Below, one piece after another: positions 34,026-44,479 of a stretch of 64,000 nucleotides of DNA (within the stretch, counting starts at the first letter, position 1; every line of letters starts with the position of its first letter). The DNA lies in assembly GCA_025200525.1 (NCBI GenBank), contig CM045758.1, positions 162,499,040 through 162,563,039 of the forward strand. Reading direction: 5' to 3'. The DNA comes from Camellia lanceoleosa (lineage: Eukaryota > Streptophyta > Magnoliopsida > Ericales > Theaceae). The translations under genes were made by a program, and so were the position numbers. Below the pieces are notes generated by a model. That model did no database searches. It saw only the letters and a program-made list of their open reading frames with translations, and was not told the origin of the DNA.

Positions 34026-35730
34026 CTGTGTTATATCAGTAGACAACAGCGAGAAACACTTCATTTTTTTCATCTCTTTTATTTTGCAAACCCTAGATCC
34101 GAGCTCCCTCTCTCTCTACACACCTTCTCTCTAGGGTTTCATCTCCTATTAGTGTGTTCCTACCCTAAGTCCTTTGTAAGAAAGATAGAGGGTGGCTTGG
34201 GTTTCGTTTTAATCTGAAAAATCTTTGATTTGGAGCACTTTAGATTTTGGTCATCTTCTCATTTGGGCTTCTAATTTCGAGGTAGGGATATCCTACTCCA
34301 TCTTATGAGCTTTGTCTTTAAATTTTGGTATTTTGATATGTTGCGGTTGTTGAGTAATTTTGGAAAAGTTAGGGTTTGTTGTGTAATTTCTAAAAGAGGG
34401 GTTTTCCATGTTTGAGTCATATTTGTGTTATAGACTTGAAATGGAGGTTGTTTATGGATTATGGGTGAAAAATGAGCCCTAGGGCTATTGTTGGAAAAAG
34501 TGGGAAAATGCCTTAATTATTATGATAAATTAATTTGTATAATTAATTTTGGGAAATGAGAAATTGAGTTGAGAATATTGAAATTGGAAAATTATGGGAT
34601 TGAATGGTGTAGTTGGATCAATTTATCACTCACCTATGAAAATGTTGATGTTATATCCATTTGATGCATTTATTTTTTTGTTTAGAAATAACTGCTTTGG
34701 GCTGTTAGTGGAGGATAGTCTTGAATGTTGTAGACAATGCATGATGATTAGGCGAACTAAAACTAATCAACTGAATATGGCAGTTGGAATAATACATTAA
34801 ATTTATGTATTGATTGACCTTGTATATGATATGCGTTTATATACATTGTGTTGTGTGGAAGGAGATAGGGATGTACTCCATGGTTTAGGGGAAGATAGAG
34901 GATGGACTCCTAAACCGAATATTGTTTGGGAGAAGGTAGGGGATGTACTCCAATGATACAACAATTATGTGTATTTATTGAAGTATTGATATAGCAAATC
35001 TGTATATCATATATGAAGTATTGGAAGTGTTAAAACAGCGAATATGTGTATTATTTGAAGCATTGGAAGTGTTTTAATATGAGTTGTGATCTCATAGAAA
35101 TTGTAAAGTATAAAACTATTATAACCTGAGATATAGTCTCATTGGATGATCGGCCAGGTTCTGAGCCATCCTTATGAAATGATTTGATATGTAAAGGAAA
35201 ATAGAATGTAACATGGACACAAGTGTCATGGAACTGTATAGAGATATAACTAGTTTTTGTGTGTTAATCATCTATCAAATGTTATTGTTTTAGTCATTGT
35301 TTATACTTGGTTTAGTATATCTCTACTGGGCTGTGGCTCACCCTATATGAGACATCATTTTCAGGTCTAGATGATATGCCACCTCCAAGGACATAGCTTG
35401 GAAAGTTTTGGGAGTTGAAGACTCTTTTTTTGTTGTTTTGTTATCTTTTGTGGTATTACATGTAAATTTCGGCCAAGGGCTTAATATGATGTGAGTTAGT
35501 ACTCTATTTTGTGTAACCAAGTGTTGACTTGGAAAGTTGTAAGCCGTTGGGCATTTACTTTTGTTGTCAACATGTAATACATTTGTAAGGACTACTTTGA
35601 TGAATGGAAAAGTGTTTATTTCTCTTATATTAATGCTTGTCAAGAATGTGGGGTTTTATGTATTATTTTGAGGGCGTTACAACAAGCGTTATATGAAACT
35701 GGGTAAGAAAATCAAACAAGCCCCTCCCCC

Positions 35731-36143
35731 ATAGAACATTTAAATCTCAGCCTATAGCCATTTTGTTAAACAGTGATTGTAAACAGAGAAGAGATGGTAA
35801 CAAACAAGTGCAGATCCTTTACAAAAACATTACAGGTTCATTGCATGCCAATAAATAGCACTCGCATTATTGGACAACAAAACAAGAATTACAATTTTTG
35901 GAAACAAAAAAATAATTCCTACGGACTGTATTTTCTCCCATAGAACCTTTAAATCCCAGCCTATAGCTATTTTGTTAAACAATGATTGTAAATAGAAAAG
36001 AGATGGTAACAAACAAGTGCAGATCCTTTACAATAACATTACAGCTTCATTGCATACCAATAAACAACACTCACATTACTGGACAACAAAACAAAAACTA
36101 CAATTTTTGGAAACAAAAAAATAATTCCTACGGACTGTATTTT
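35731..36143. repeat. Two-copy tandem duplication, period 209 bp
   Basis: The unit starting ATAGAAC at 35731 recurs at 35940 and extends to 36143. The copies differ at about twenty positions. The unit is non-coding, ends with AATTCCTACGGACTGTATTTT and gives rise to paired minus-strand frames that are artefacts. Confidence 0.9.
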
Positions 36144-36723
36144 GAAAACAGAATATTTGGTATTGACTGTAGTACAGAAGAATTGCAAATCACAAACCAA
36201 AACAAATATATGCAGCACAGAACAGAAATAGGGTAAAAACAGGAAGAACAAAAAAAAATAATTCAAAACTGTGCACCAATATAATTGTAGATGTGCACCA
36301 AAAAATTTCAGGAAAAAATAATTTTCAAAAATGTGAACTGGAAGAACATTTAAATGCCTTAAATTTTCAAATATGTCGCGGTGATTTTTATAACAGTAGT
36401 ATGGAAAGAAAAGTTTAACAACTCTCCATATTTTGTTATCTCATGTCCATCAAATCAGTTCACCTCAGTTTATCAGATCGACACACCCTTACCACAACGA
36501 ACTCGGTTATTGCTAAAGTTCAAAGGAAACCCTAAAACCACCCTCTTTTGTTTTTAGGGGACTTTCATTTTAATTACCCAAACAAAGTCTAATTTTGGAA
36601 GAGATATTCAAATTGGAAAGTGGTGAAAGAGAAAGAGAAAGAGAGAGAGTTCATTCATACATTTATGCAAAATAGAGCATGGGTCTCATGGTTACATATA
36701 CAAACAGAAACAAGAGAAGCTGA

Positions 36724-36758
<35 letters not shown>

Positions 36759-37652
36759 AAGAGTTCATACATATATAAAATTCATAAAACATAGGTCTCA
36801 TGGTTACATACAAAAACAAAAACAAGAGAGGCTGAAGAGAGCAATAGAGACAGACAGACAGAGAGAGAAAAAGAAGATACCTGCGGTTAAGGTGATCATC
36901 GGTAGCGGGACTGGTTTTTCGTTGGGCTTCGTGGACTATCGTCGTCGTTTGCTTCGTCTTCCTCTTCAGATAAGAGCTTCTACAACTTTGTGGCCTTGAA
37001 CGAAGGGGCCTCTTTATCTTGCGTGTTTGGTGTAAACTCTGGATAGTAGCTGAACTCTAGATAGTACACCTTCTATGATGGCTCTGATAATATTCTTATC
37101 AATGTTTGACATAAAGCAGGGGTACAAACGACACATCACCGAGGGGCAAAAGGGTCTTTTTATACTAAATTTGGTAGCCGTCATGTGAAGGCACTGTGTA
37201 TAAGGTTGTAGGGTAAAAATTGTAGGCTTTTGGCTTTTTTAGAGACTTTTTGACTTTTTAACTAAAATAATTGCTTGCCAAACAAGGCCTCAGTATTTTT
37301 TTTTTTTTTGGACTATAAAATGTACCACAAAGTATCCGAGGCCATCTCATACAAAGTGCACTAGGACTTTAAAATTGTTTATTTGTGTTAGTTTAGTTTA
37401 ATGTAAAAAGTAATTTTTTTTTTCCAAAACTGATACAAACTCCCACCACCCCCACATACACGTGGAAATCAACGAGAGGAGGGCAAAAAAATAAAATAAA
37501 ATAAAATTAGACCAATTAGTATTTACTGGGGCTGGTGGGGGTCACTGCAGGGGTCTCACACATTTTTGTTTTTTTGCTTATTAAAAGAAAAGTTTACAAC
37601 AGAGAAAAGTCAATAAAAAATGATTGAAAAACGATTTTCAAGCCTACAAAAT
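36144..37652. other. Non-coding spacer with GA repeats, a duplication and a possible exon
   Basis: A unit containing GGTCTCATGGTTACATA and AAACAAGAGAAGCTGAAGAGA occurs twice (about 36644-36735 and 36770-36850), each followed by GA-rich tracts, including a (GA)n run near 36735-36770. On the minus strand an open stretch of about 47 codons (around 37030 to 36889) ends in a donor-like CGCAG/GTATC, without a linked start or second exon. A Tourist-type terminus (GCCAAACAAGGCC) lies at 37276-37288 without a clear partner. Confidence 0.4.
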
Positions 37653-37774
37653 GAATTAAGATCCTCTCCAGCCTCCTTCTTTGCAACGGTCTAGATTACT
37701 TTAGAGAAGATTTAATGGTTCAGATCATTCTATTAAAAAAATAAATTTTAAATTTTTATTTTTTAATAGAATGA
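37653..37774. mobile_element. Left arm of a foldback MITE split by the pararetrovirus
   Basis: The arm AAGATCCTCTCC...GCAACGGTC...CAGATCATTCTATTAAAAA is the inverse of sequence at 47865-47975. Together they would form one hairpin-like element whose AT-rich loop contains the virus-derived block. The last 25 bases (37750-37774) are repeated exactly at 47865-47889. Confidence 0.8.
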
Positions 37775-37801
37775 AGTTACAATGAATAATTTTTATTTTA
37801 T

Positions 37802-38499
37802 TTCTTAGTCAACCTACTGGTGTTATTGAATATGACAATTTAACCTATGGTGATATAATTAGCACTATTCAAAAAGAAGGATTAAAAATGTGTATTGATT
37901 TAAAACTTAGTCAAAACGCCACTAAGGATAAACATAAAACTAAATATGAATTAGGAAATTTCTGTGAACAATATGGTTTACCTCCTGTTGCACCTTCTCA
38001 CAGGAAATCACACAAGTACTCCAAACATAAATATAAATCCAAATACTCTTCTAATAAATATCGCAAAGATTATTCACCTTCCAAATCTCATGATAAATTT
38101 TATACTAAACCCAAAAAGAAATATTATAAAAAATCACATCCCAAATCTAAATTCAAAAAAGACGTTACTTGCTATAATTGCGGTCAAAAAAGACATTATT
38201 CAAATAAATGTAAAGAAAAGCAAAAATTAAAGGATAAAGTTAACCAACTTCAAATTGATGATAATTCCAAAAATCAGTTATTTGAAATCTTCCAATTAAA
38301 TCAATCTGTTAGCGACTCCTCTTCTGATCATCCAAGAACTTCATCTGATTATCATTCACCTAGTGACGATTCTGACCATAATATTAATCTAGGATGTAAT
38401 GATGTCTGCTGTAAACCAGTTAAACAAATAACTGTTCTTACTAAAAACACCCAAGAAGAATCTGCCCTTATTGTATTATCAGTTTATCTAAGACTTTAG
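37802..38499 (+). pseudogene. Pararetrovirus coat-protein C-terminal segment, copy 1
   Basis: An open frame from the 5' junction through 38499 holds the end of the capsid domain, a long Lys/Ser/Tyr-rich basic region and a CCHC zinc knuckle at 38169-38210 (CYNCGQKRHYSNKC), followed by an acidic Asp/Ser-rich tail. The knuckle binds viral nucleic acid. Arg replaces the usual Gly before the His of the knuckle. The 5' part of the coat protein is missing at the integration junction. After 38499 the frame breaks and a spacer region continues to 38845. Confidence 0.85.
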
Positions 38500-38845
38500 A
38501 AAGATTTAAAAATAAAACTAAAGAAATTACACTTCAGGATTTACAATCTGAAATCAATCAAATCAAACAAACTATTAATGAATTAAGACAAAAAGATCGA
38601 AAATTAGAAGATGAAATTATTACATTAAAACTTAATAAAAGTTTAGATAATTTCCACAACTCAGTCCATGGATCTCCTAATGAATCTGAACATAATTCTG
38701 ACCCTGATTCTGATCACATTAATCCTGATAAATTAATATTTGACAATAGATCACAATCCCATACTCCTGACGATAAAAGATTAAATCTAATCAATAAAAT
38801 CTATATGCAAAAATGGCATTCACGAATTAAGATAGTTGTTTTCTA
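38500..38845 (+). pseudogene. Pararetrovirus spacer before the protease, copy 1, truncated
   Basis: Non-open sequence matching 40098-40445 of the second copy: a helical Lys/Glu/Asn-rich linker and then the first few codons of the protease region, ending at 38845 where leader-type sequence is joined. The breakpoint removes the protease itself. Confidence 0.75.
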
Positions 38846-39155
38846 ACTGCTTTTGTTTCTTCTAGTTAATCTTTTCCATTGTTTATTTGATTAATCTAGT
38901 TTTCAGTACATCTTAACCACCCACAAGCCCGATCCGTGTTGTCCACCTTGTTACATTTATTCCACCTGCGTTTAAGTCACCCACTTCTTCCCAGTCCTGA
39001 GTAAGTCTTTAGGTTTAGGCAGTGTCGGACTTAGGGGTCAAAAGATAGGGTATGTATGTATACACAGGTTTGTGAAGTTACAAGGTATGTGATAAACTGG
39101 ATAAGAATAGGGTATGTATTAAGGTATCTGTAAAACTGATTAATTAAAAAGAACA
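38846..39155 (+). promoter_or_regulatory. Second copy of the viral leader
   Basis: From TAACTGCTTTTG onward, 38846-39119 is nearly identical to 46163-46436. There the sequence sits just downstream of the primer-binding site. In this copy the leader continues to the ATG at 39156, showing its native position in front of the first viral frame. A few substitutions separate the copies, for example C/T changes. Confidence 0.8.
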
Positions 39156-39392
39156 ATGAATCGATTATTTAGAAGTAACTCTTCAGTCAGTTCTAGGTCA
39201 ACCACTTTGCCCTCAATACCTAATCAAGGATTAGTAATTAATGAAGAAGATGTTGAAATACAAAATGATAAAATTGATGTAGACTGGAATATACCAAAAT
39301 TGCCAATTAAAGAAATTTATAAAACTTCTTTTATACAAAATACTTTCAATTTAACCTATGGTGATATAATTAGCATTATTAAAAAAAAATGA
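39156..39392 (+). pseudogene. Start of the viral polyprotein frame, truncated
   Basis: The ATG at 39156 follows the leader. The first ~60 residues are Ser-rich and then acidic, and include a DVDWNIPKLPIKEIYK stretch, the expected N-terminus of the first frame, which carries the movement protein in this group. Shortly afterwards the sequence jumps to the end of the capsid domain (FNLTYGDIIS) and a TGA at 39390-39392 closes it. The movement-protein core and most of the capsid are therefore deleted. Confidence 0.7.
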
Positions 39393-39398
39393 TTAAAA

Positions 39399-39872
39399 AT
39401 GTGTATTGATTTAAAACTTAGTCAAAAAGCCACTAAGGATAAACATAAAGCTAAATATGAATTAGAAAATTTCTGTGAACAATATGGTTTACCTCCTGTT
39501 GCACCTTCTCGTAAGAAATCACACAAGTACTCCAAACATAAATATAAATCCAAATACTCTTCTAATAAATATCGCAAAGATTATTCACCTTCCAAATCTC
39601 ATGATAAATTTTATACTAAACCCAAAAAGAAATATTATAAAAAATCACATCCCAAATCTAAATTCAAAAAAGACATTACTTGCTATAATTGCGGTCAAAA
39701 AGGACATTATTCAAATAAATGTAAAGAAAAGCAAAAATTAAAGGATAAAGTTAACCAACTTCAAATTGATGATAATTCCAAAAATCAGTTATTTGAAATC
39801 TTCCAATTAAATCAATCATTAGCGACTCCTCTTACGATCATCCAAGAACTTCATCGATTATCATTCACCTAG
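39399..39872 (+). pseudogene. Pararetrovirus coat-protein C-terminal segment, copy 2
   Basis: Near-identical to 37888-38350. It contains the basic Lys/Ser/Tyr-rich region and an intact CCHC knuckle CYNCGQKGHYSNKC, with the usual Gly. The frame then shifts near 39815-39872 because of small changes at CTG sites relative to copy 1, ending at a TAG. The deletions continue into the following spacer. Confidence 0.88.
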
Positions 39873-39966
39873 TGACGATTCGACCATAATATTAATCTAG
39901 GATGTAATGATGTCTCAGTAAACCGCTTAAACAAATAACTATTCTTACTAAAAACACCCAAGAAGA

Positions 39967-40408
39967 ATGCGCCTTATTGAATTAATTAGCAAATTAGATG
40001 ATCCCAATTTAAAACAAAAATATATTGATAAATTAAAATCTTTATTAATACATTCTGATGATAAACTTAAGATTGATAAACCTATTATCAGTTTATCTAA
40101 GACTTTAGAAAGATTTAAAAATAAAACTAAAGAAATTACACTTGAGATTTACAATCTGAAATCAATCAAATCAAACAAACTATTAATGAATTAAGACAAA
40201 AAGATCGAAAATTAGAAGATGAAATTATTACATTAATACTTAATAAAAGTTTAGATAATTTCCACAACTCAGTCCATGGATCTCCTAATGAATCGAACAT
40301 AATTAATCGATTCTCGATCACACTAATCACGATAAATTAATATTTGACAATAGATCACAATCCCATACTCCTGACGATAAAAGATTAAATCTAATCAATA
40401 AAATCTAT
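39967..40408 (+). pseudogene. Pararetrovirus spacer before the protease, copy 2
   Basis: A frame at 39967-40194 reads a Leu/Lys/Asp-rich helical segment (LIELISKLDDPNLKQKYIDK). The rest up to 40408 is the same linker as 38500-38845 but with frame-shifting losses at CTG sites around 40290-40345. The long protease-RT frame opens immediately after. Confidence 0.7.
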
Positions 40409-41761
40409 ATGCAAAAATGGTATTCACGAATTAAGATAGTTGTTAATGATTTTGAATTAAACTTAATTGCTCTAATAGATACTGGTGCTGATTTAAATTG
40501 TGTACAAGAAGGTTTGCTCCCTACTAAATACTATGAAAAATGCCATGAGAAATTAACCTCTGCCAATGGTAGTAAAATGCGTATTAAATATAAATTACCT
40601 AACGGTCATGTTTGTCAAGATAATGTATGTTTCAAAACTTCATTCGTTTTAGTAAAAAACATGACTGATAAAATCATATTAGGTACTCCATTTATACATT
40701 TACTTTATCCATTTACTACATCTGCTGAAGGGATTACCACTCATGTTTTAGGCCAACCTGTTACTTTTAAATTTTTATTTCCGCCTGAAATGTTCGAATT
40801 AAAACTGTTAAAAGATTGTTCTATTTCCCATACTATTAATCGCTTAACTAGGCAAATTAATTTTCTTAAAGAAGAAATTAATTATAAAAGAATTGATCAA
40901 CAATTAACTGATCCTGTTATTATTTCTCAAATTAATGATTTTAAATTAAAACTAGAATCCACTGTCTGCTCCAATTTACCTACTGCATTTTGGCATAGAA
41001 AAAAGCATGTTGTTACTTTGCCATATATTAAAAATTTTAATGAAAAACACATCCCTACTAAATCTCGACCTATTCAAATGAATTATGAATTACTTGAAAT
41101 GTGTAAGAAAGAAATTAATGAATTATTAAAAAACAGAATCATTAGTCCAAGTAAATCACCATGGTCTTGTCCTGCTTTTTATGTTAATAAAAATGCTGAA
41201 TTAGAACGAGGTATCCCTCGCGTAGTTATTAATTATAAACCACTCAATGCTGTTTTAGAATGGATTAGATATCCTATTCCTAATAAAAAAAATTTGATTA
41301 AAAGACTTAGTCAAACTGTTATTTTTAGTAAATTTGATTTAAAAAGTGGGTTTTGGCAAATCCAAATTCACCCTAAAGATCGATATAAAACTGCTTTTAA
41401 CACACCCTTTGGTCAATATGAATGGAATGTAATGCCATTTGGTTTAAAAAATGCTCCTAGTGAATTTCAAAATATAATGAATGATATTTTTAATCCATTT
41501 AGTCATTTTTTTATTGTTTATATTGATGACATCTTAATATTTTCCAAATCCCTTAATGAACATTGGAAACATTTAACTGCATTCTTTTATACAATTAAAA
41601 GTCATGGTTTAGTTATCTCAGCTCCTAAAATCAAACTCTTTCAAACTAAAGTTCGATTCTTAGGCTATGATATTCACCATAATACTATTCTGCCAATTAA
41701 TAAATCAACTGAGTTTGCATCCAAGTTCCCCGATGAAATCCTTGATAAAACCCAGTTATAA
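40409..41761 (+). pseudogene. Pararetrovirus aspartic protease and reverse transcriptase
   Basis: A 450-residue open frame. The protease active site DTGAD is at residues 24-28 and processes the viral polyprotein. The RT follows, with SPSKSPWSCPAFYVNK, FSKFDLKSGFWQI and MPFGLKNAPSEFQN blocks and the catalytic YIDD at residues 371-374, then LGYDIHHNTI near the thumb. It would copy the pregenomic RNA to DNA in the cytoplasm. The frame ends at a TAA (41759-41761) in the middle of the thumb, and the same frame reopens directly into RNase H. One nonsense codon thus separates RT from RNase H in an otherwise well-preserved region. The start is chosen at the first Met, while the native product is part of a larger polyprotein. 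Confidence 0.9.
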
Positions 41762-42352
41762 AGGTTTTTAGGTTCCCTTAATTACATTGCTGATTTCTAC
41801 AAAGACCTTAGGAAGACTTGTCAACCATTGTTTGATAGATTAAAGGATAATCCTCCTCCTTGGTCATCTGTTCATACTTCTATTGTCCAAAACGTCAAAC
41901 AATATGTTAAGTCTCTCCCTTGTCTTGGTATTCCTACTGAAAATTCATTTAAAATTATTCAAACTGATGCTTCTGATATTGGTTATGGTGGCATTCTTCT
42001 CCAAAAAGTCACTCCTCAATCATCTGAACAAATTGTTCGTTATCATTCTGGTGTCTGGAATAAAGCACAATTAAATTATAGTACTATTAAAAAAGAAATT
42101 TTATCTACTGTTTTATGTATACAAAAATTTCAAGATGATATTTTAAATCAAAAATTTTTACTCCGTGTTGATTGTAAATCCGCTAAATATGTTTTGGAAA
42201 AAGATGTTCAAAATCTTACTAATAAACAAATTTTTGCTCGTTGGCAATCTATTTTAAGTATTTTTTATTTTGATATTACCTATATACTTGGTTGTCAAAA
42301 TTCCCTTCCTGATTTTCTTACCCGGGAATTTTTACAGGGGGGTAAGGGATGA
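41762..42352 (+). pseudogene. Pararetrovirus RNase H
   Basis: This frame is the same as the RT frame before it. It starts with the connection region (RFLGSLNYIADFYKD). From the Met at 41828 the RNase H domain contains FKIIQTDASDIGYGGILLQK with the catalytic Asp at residue 47 of that frame, the KKEILSTVLCIQKFQ helix with Glu, and the FLLRVDCKSAKYVL strand with the next Asp. It ends DFLTREFLQGGKG, the usual caulimovirid C-terminus, at a TGA (42350-42352). The domain looks complete. The upstream stop codon would prevent its synthesis from the polyprotein. Confidence 0.9.
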
Positions 42353-42576
42353 GTGCTACTCCACATATTCCATATTTAAAAACCCAAATTACCTTTTACC
42401 AAACCCTACTCAAACAAGTTAATCCCCGTATTAACCGCCTCAAAACTGCCAAACCAACTACTAAAAGAGCCCAATACATCATTCACCATGATTCAAGCCC
42501 GTCAGATTTTTGCGACATGATTATTACAACCATTTACATTATTTCCGAATTATCTAGATCTCCTTTCGGTTGTTAA
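42349..42576 (+). CDS. Small overlapping frame after RNase H, unknown function
   Basis: A 75-residue frame starts at ATGA, overlapping the RNase H stop by four bases (ATG at 42349, TGA at 42350-42352). Such overlaps are common between caulimovirid frames and allow coupled translation. The peptide is basic and then hydrophobic, with no domain I recognise. It may be the genuine second viral frame or a short decayed piece of one. Confidence in expression is low. Confidence 0.4.
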   Translation: MSATPHIPYLKTQITFYQTLLKQVNPRINRLKTAKPTTKRAQYIIHHDSSPSDFCDMIITTIYIISELSRSPFGC

Positions 42577-42609
42577 TCTGCCATCGATCATTGTTTCTTG
42601 TTTCAACAG

Positions 42610-43921
42610 ATGTCTCGCCCAAGGCCTCCTTCTAAGGCTTTGGTTCCTTCTAGTCAACCTTTTGTTCCTCCTCCTTGGAGTTAGTAGGACAATACCCTCA
42701 AATTCAAATGATCACCGTTACCAAATCCTTGGTAATATCCCTGCACCTAATTACTCAACTGCTTTGGCTCGATCCTTTGCTCCAAGCCAATGGGTCTCGA
42801 TTACTCCATTCCTGCTAACCCAACAGTCATCTCGATCCGATTATACCAAATCACACACTACTAACTTTCTATATAGAACCCAACACCCTAAAGGCCAAGT
42901 AATCCATGAAATTGCTAAATCCCATTTTGGCTCGATGCCATTTCATCCTCCCACATCCAGAGAAAACACTCACATATTACAAAGATATTTTGATCCATCA
43001 TCAATCAGTCTTGATTAAACCCATTTATGATCGAACCTATGCCAGCAAGGTTCTGTATCATTCCATTTACATTCATAGTATTGTTTCCTTTGAATGGGGT
43101 CCTCCTTATCGCCTTCGAGATTTACCCGTCATTCCATCCAAAGATAATTACCATGATTATGTTGATGCCTGGTTCAAGATTTTCCTGTACCAAAATGAAA
43201 CTTTTAGTCACTCCTGGTTCATCTCCTTTGATCAAAAATTCAAATCTGAGTTTCCTACCTGGTTTCTGAGATGGTGGACTCATTATGGTGCCATTTCAGA
43301 CATCCTCCCAGGTGATCTCATTGAACTAGTTAACTATTTCTCCTCTGTTTACCCATTTACCACTCATCAGAGACAATTTCCATCTTTGTTAATTTTTATA
43401 TCCAAATATAAACTCCCATGGATATTTAAATGGCATTATGGAATTGATGGTAACATAATAACCCGTCAACATTCAGTCAAATGGTGGGCTAAGTACAATG
43501 TGTCCAGAATTTTTGAAATTGTTCATGAAGAATTCCCCATTGATCAATGTGCTCCAACTCCTTCTATGATCAAAGCCCAGCAGAACCCAACTTCAAGAAT
43601 CACCAAGGAAGCCACCATTTTCCTCCAACAACCTTGAAGCCCTCATCTAGTGGTTCCAAGCCCAAATCATCCAAATCCAAATCAGTTCAACCTGCCCAAT
43701 CAAAATCCAAGGTGAAGTCCAAAGCTCTTGCAATTCCGGACCAGCCTAAGGAACATTCACGGCCCAAATCAAAATCCAAAGCTAAGGCTAAGCCCATTTC
43801 ACCTCCTGCTCAGCCCAAAGCTAAATCCAAGGTCAAGCCCAAGATGTCCAGAGATGAATTGCTCCAGTTAGCCCGTCAATTAACAGATCAAGCTAAAGAA
43901 GCTCAATCAACGGCTTCGTAA
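42610..43921 (+). pseudogene. Downstream pararetrovirus frame of unknown function
   Basis: One former coding sequence is spread over three frames. An ATG at 42610 opens MSRPRPPSKALVPSSQPFVP. Frame shifts near 42670, 42930 and 43620 then lead to 42662-43018, 42906-43637 and 43547-43921. The middle ~240 residues are rich in Trp, Phe, Tyr and Pro, with WFLRWWTHYGAISDILPGDL and several His, resembling a folded domain. The end is a Lys/Ser/Pro tail with repeated KSKSK and QPK units, closing with a helix MSRDELLQLARQLTDQ and a TAA. Its place after RNase H corresponds to the extra downstream frame of some caulimovirids. No known domain is recognised, and transactivator or nucleic-acid-binding roles are only guesses. 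Confidence 0.6.
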
Positions 43922-44008
43922 CATTGTAAGACAGTTGAGACTACCACAATCTTCTGAAGGATCAACTACTCAACCCATCTCATATGGCAGATCCGAGTTC
44001 CAAGATGC

Positions 44009-44467
44009 TCAGGACCCAGATTGAGAATATTGGGGGTAATTAGAGAGGTAACTATTTGAAACCATAGATAAATGATTTAATTTTTTGAGTATTTGATCTT
44101 CACTAAGACCATCAATATTCCATTCGTATAGTTTTTTAGCAGAAACAGAAAATTGGTTACTAATATTATTTTCTTCATATTGGAGGTCAGGTGGAGTAGG
44201 TCGAGAATACCAGTTTTTGGTAGTTTGAGGATTAACTTTGGGATAATGAATTTTATTAAGATTAGAAGATTGGAATTGTTGGGCTAATTGATTTATTTCA
44301 TCATCAGTAGTGTCAGTTTCAGATGTGGTAGAAACAGTGTCAATATTTGGTTGTTGATTTAAAACAGTAAGACCTTTATCTTTAGAAGGTGAGGCATTAT
44401 CAGTGGTAGATAGTTTAGTGAATAATTTTTCAATAGCTTTGACAGTAGATTGATCAGTGGTTACCAA
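44009..44467 (-). pseudogene. Pararetrovirus coat-protein N-terminal region, inverted copy
   Basis: Minus-strand frame of 152 residues, Ser/Thr/Asn-rich, with NNISNQFSVSAKK and EWNIDGLSEDQILKKLNHLS, ending after YLSNYPQYSQ where it is joined to plus-strand sequence near 44021. The same segment occurs at 47415-47861 on the same strand with a handful of substitutions. It precedes the capsid core in the native order. Confidence 0.8.
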
Positions 44468-44479
44468 ACTAGTTCTTTT

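Larger units (their letters stand above)
30174..35681 (+). repeat. Chromovirus solo LTR, split by a later insertion
   Basis: The LTR starts TATAGCGATCCCGG at 30174 and ends GGGCGTTACA at 35681, the same termini as the LTR at 17458-19476 but on the opposite strand. Flanking 5-mers ACGAG (30169-30173) and ACAAG (35682-35686) match at 4 of 5 positions, as expected for an old target duplication. Without the insertion at 30292-33611 its length is about 2.18 kb. The absence of internal retroelement sequence and the target duplication point to a solo LTR produced by LTR-LTR recombination. Confidence 0.85.

Noticed and set aside
17458..35681. The two chromovirus LTRs as the ends of one large element
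   Set aside because: They are in opposite orientations. Only the first abuts pol through a polypurine tract, and the second has its own near-matching target duplication.
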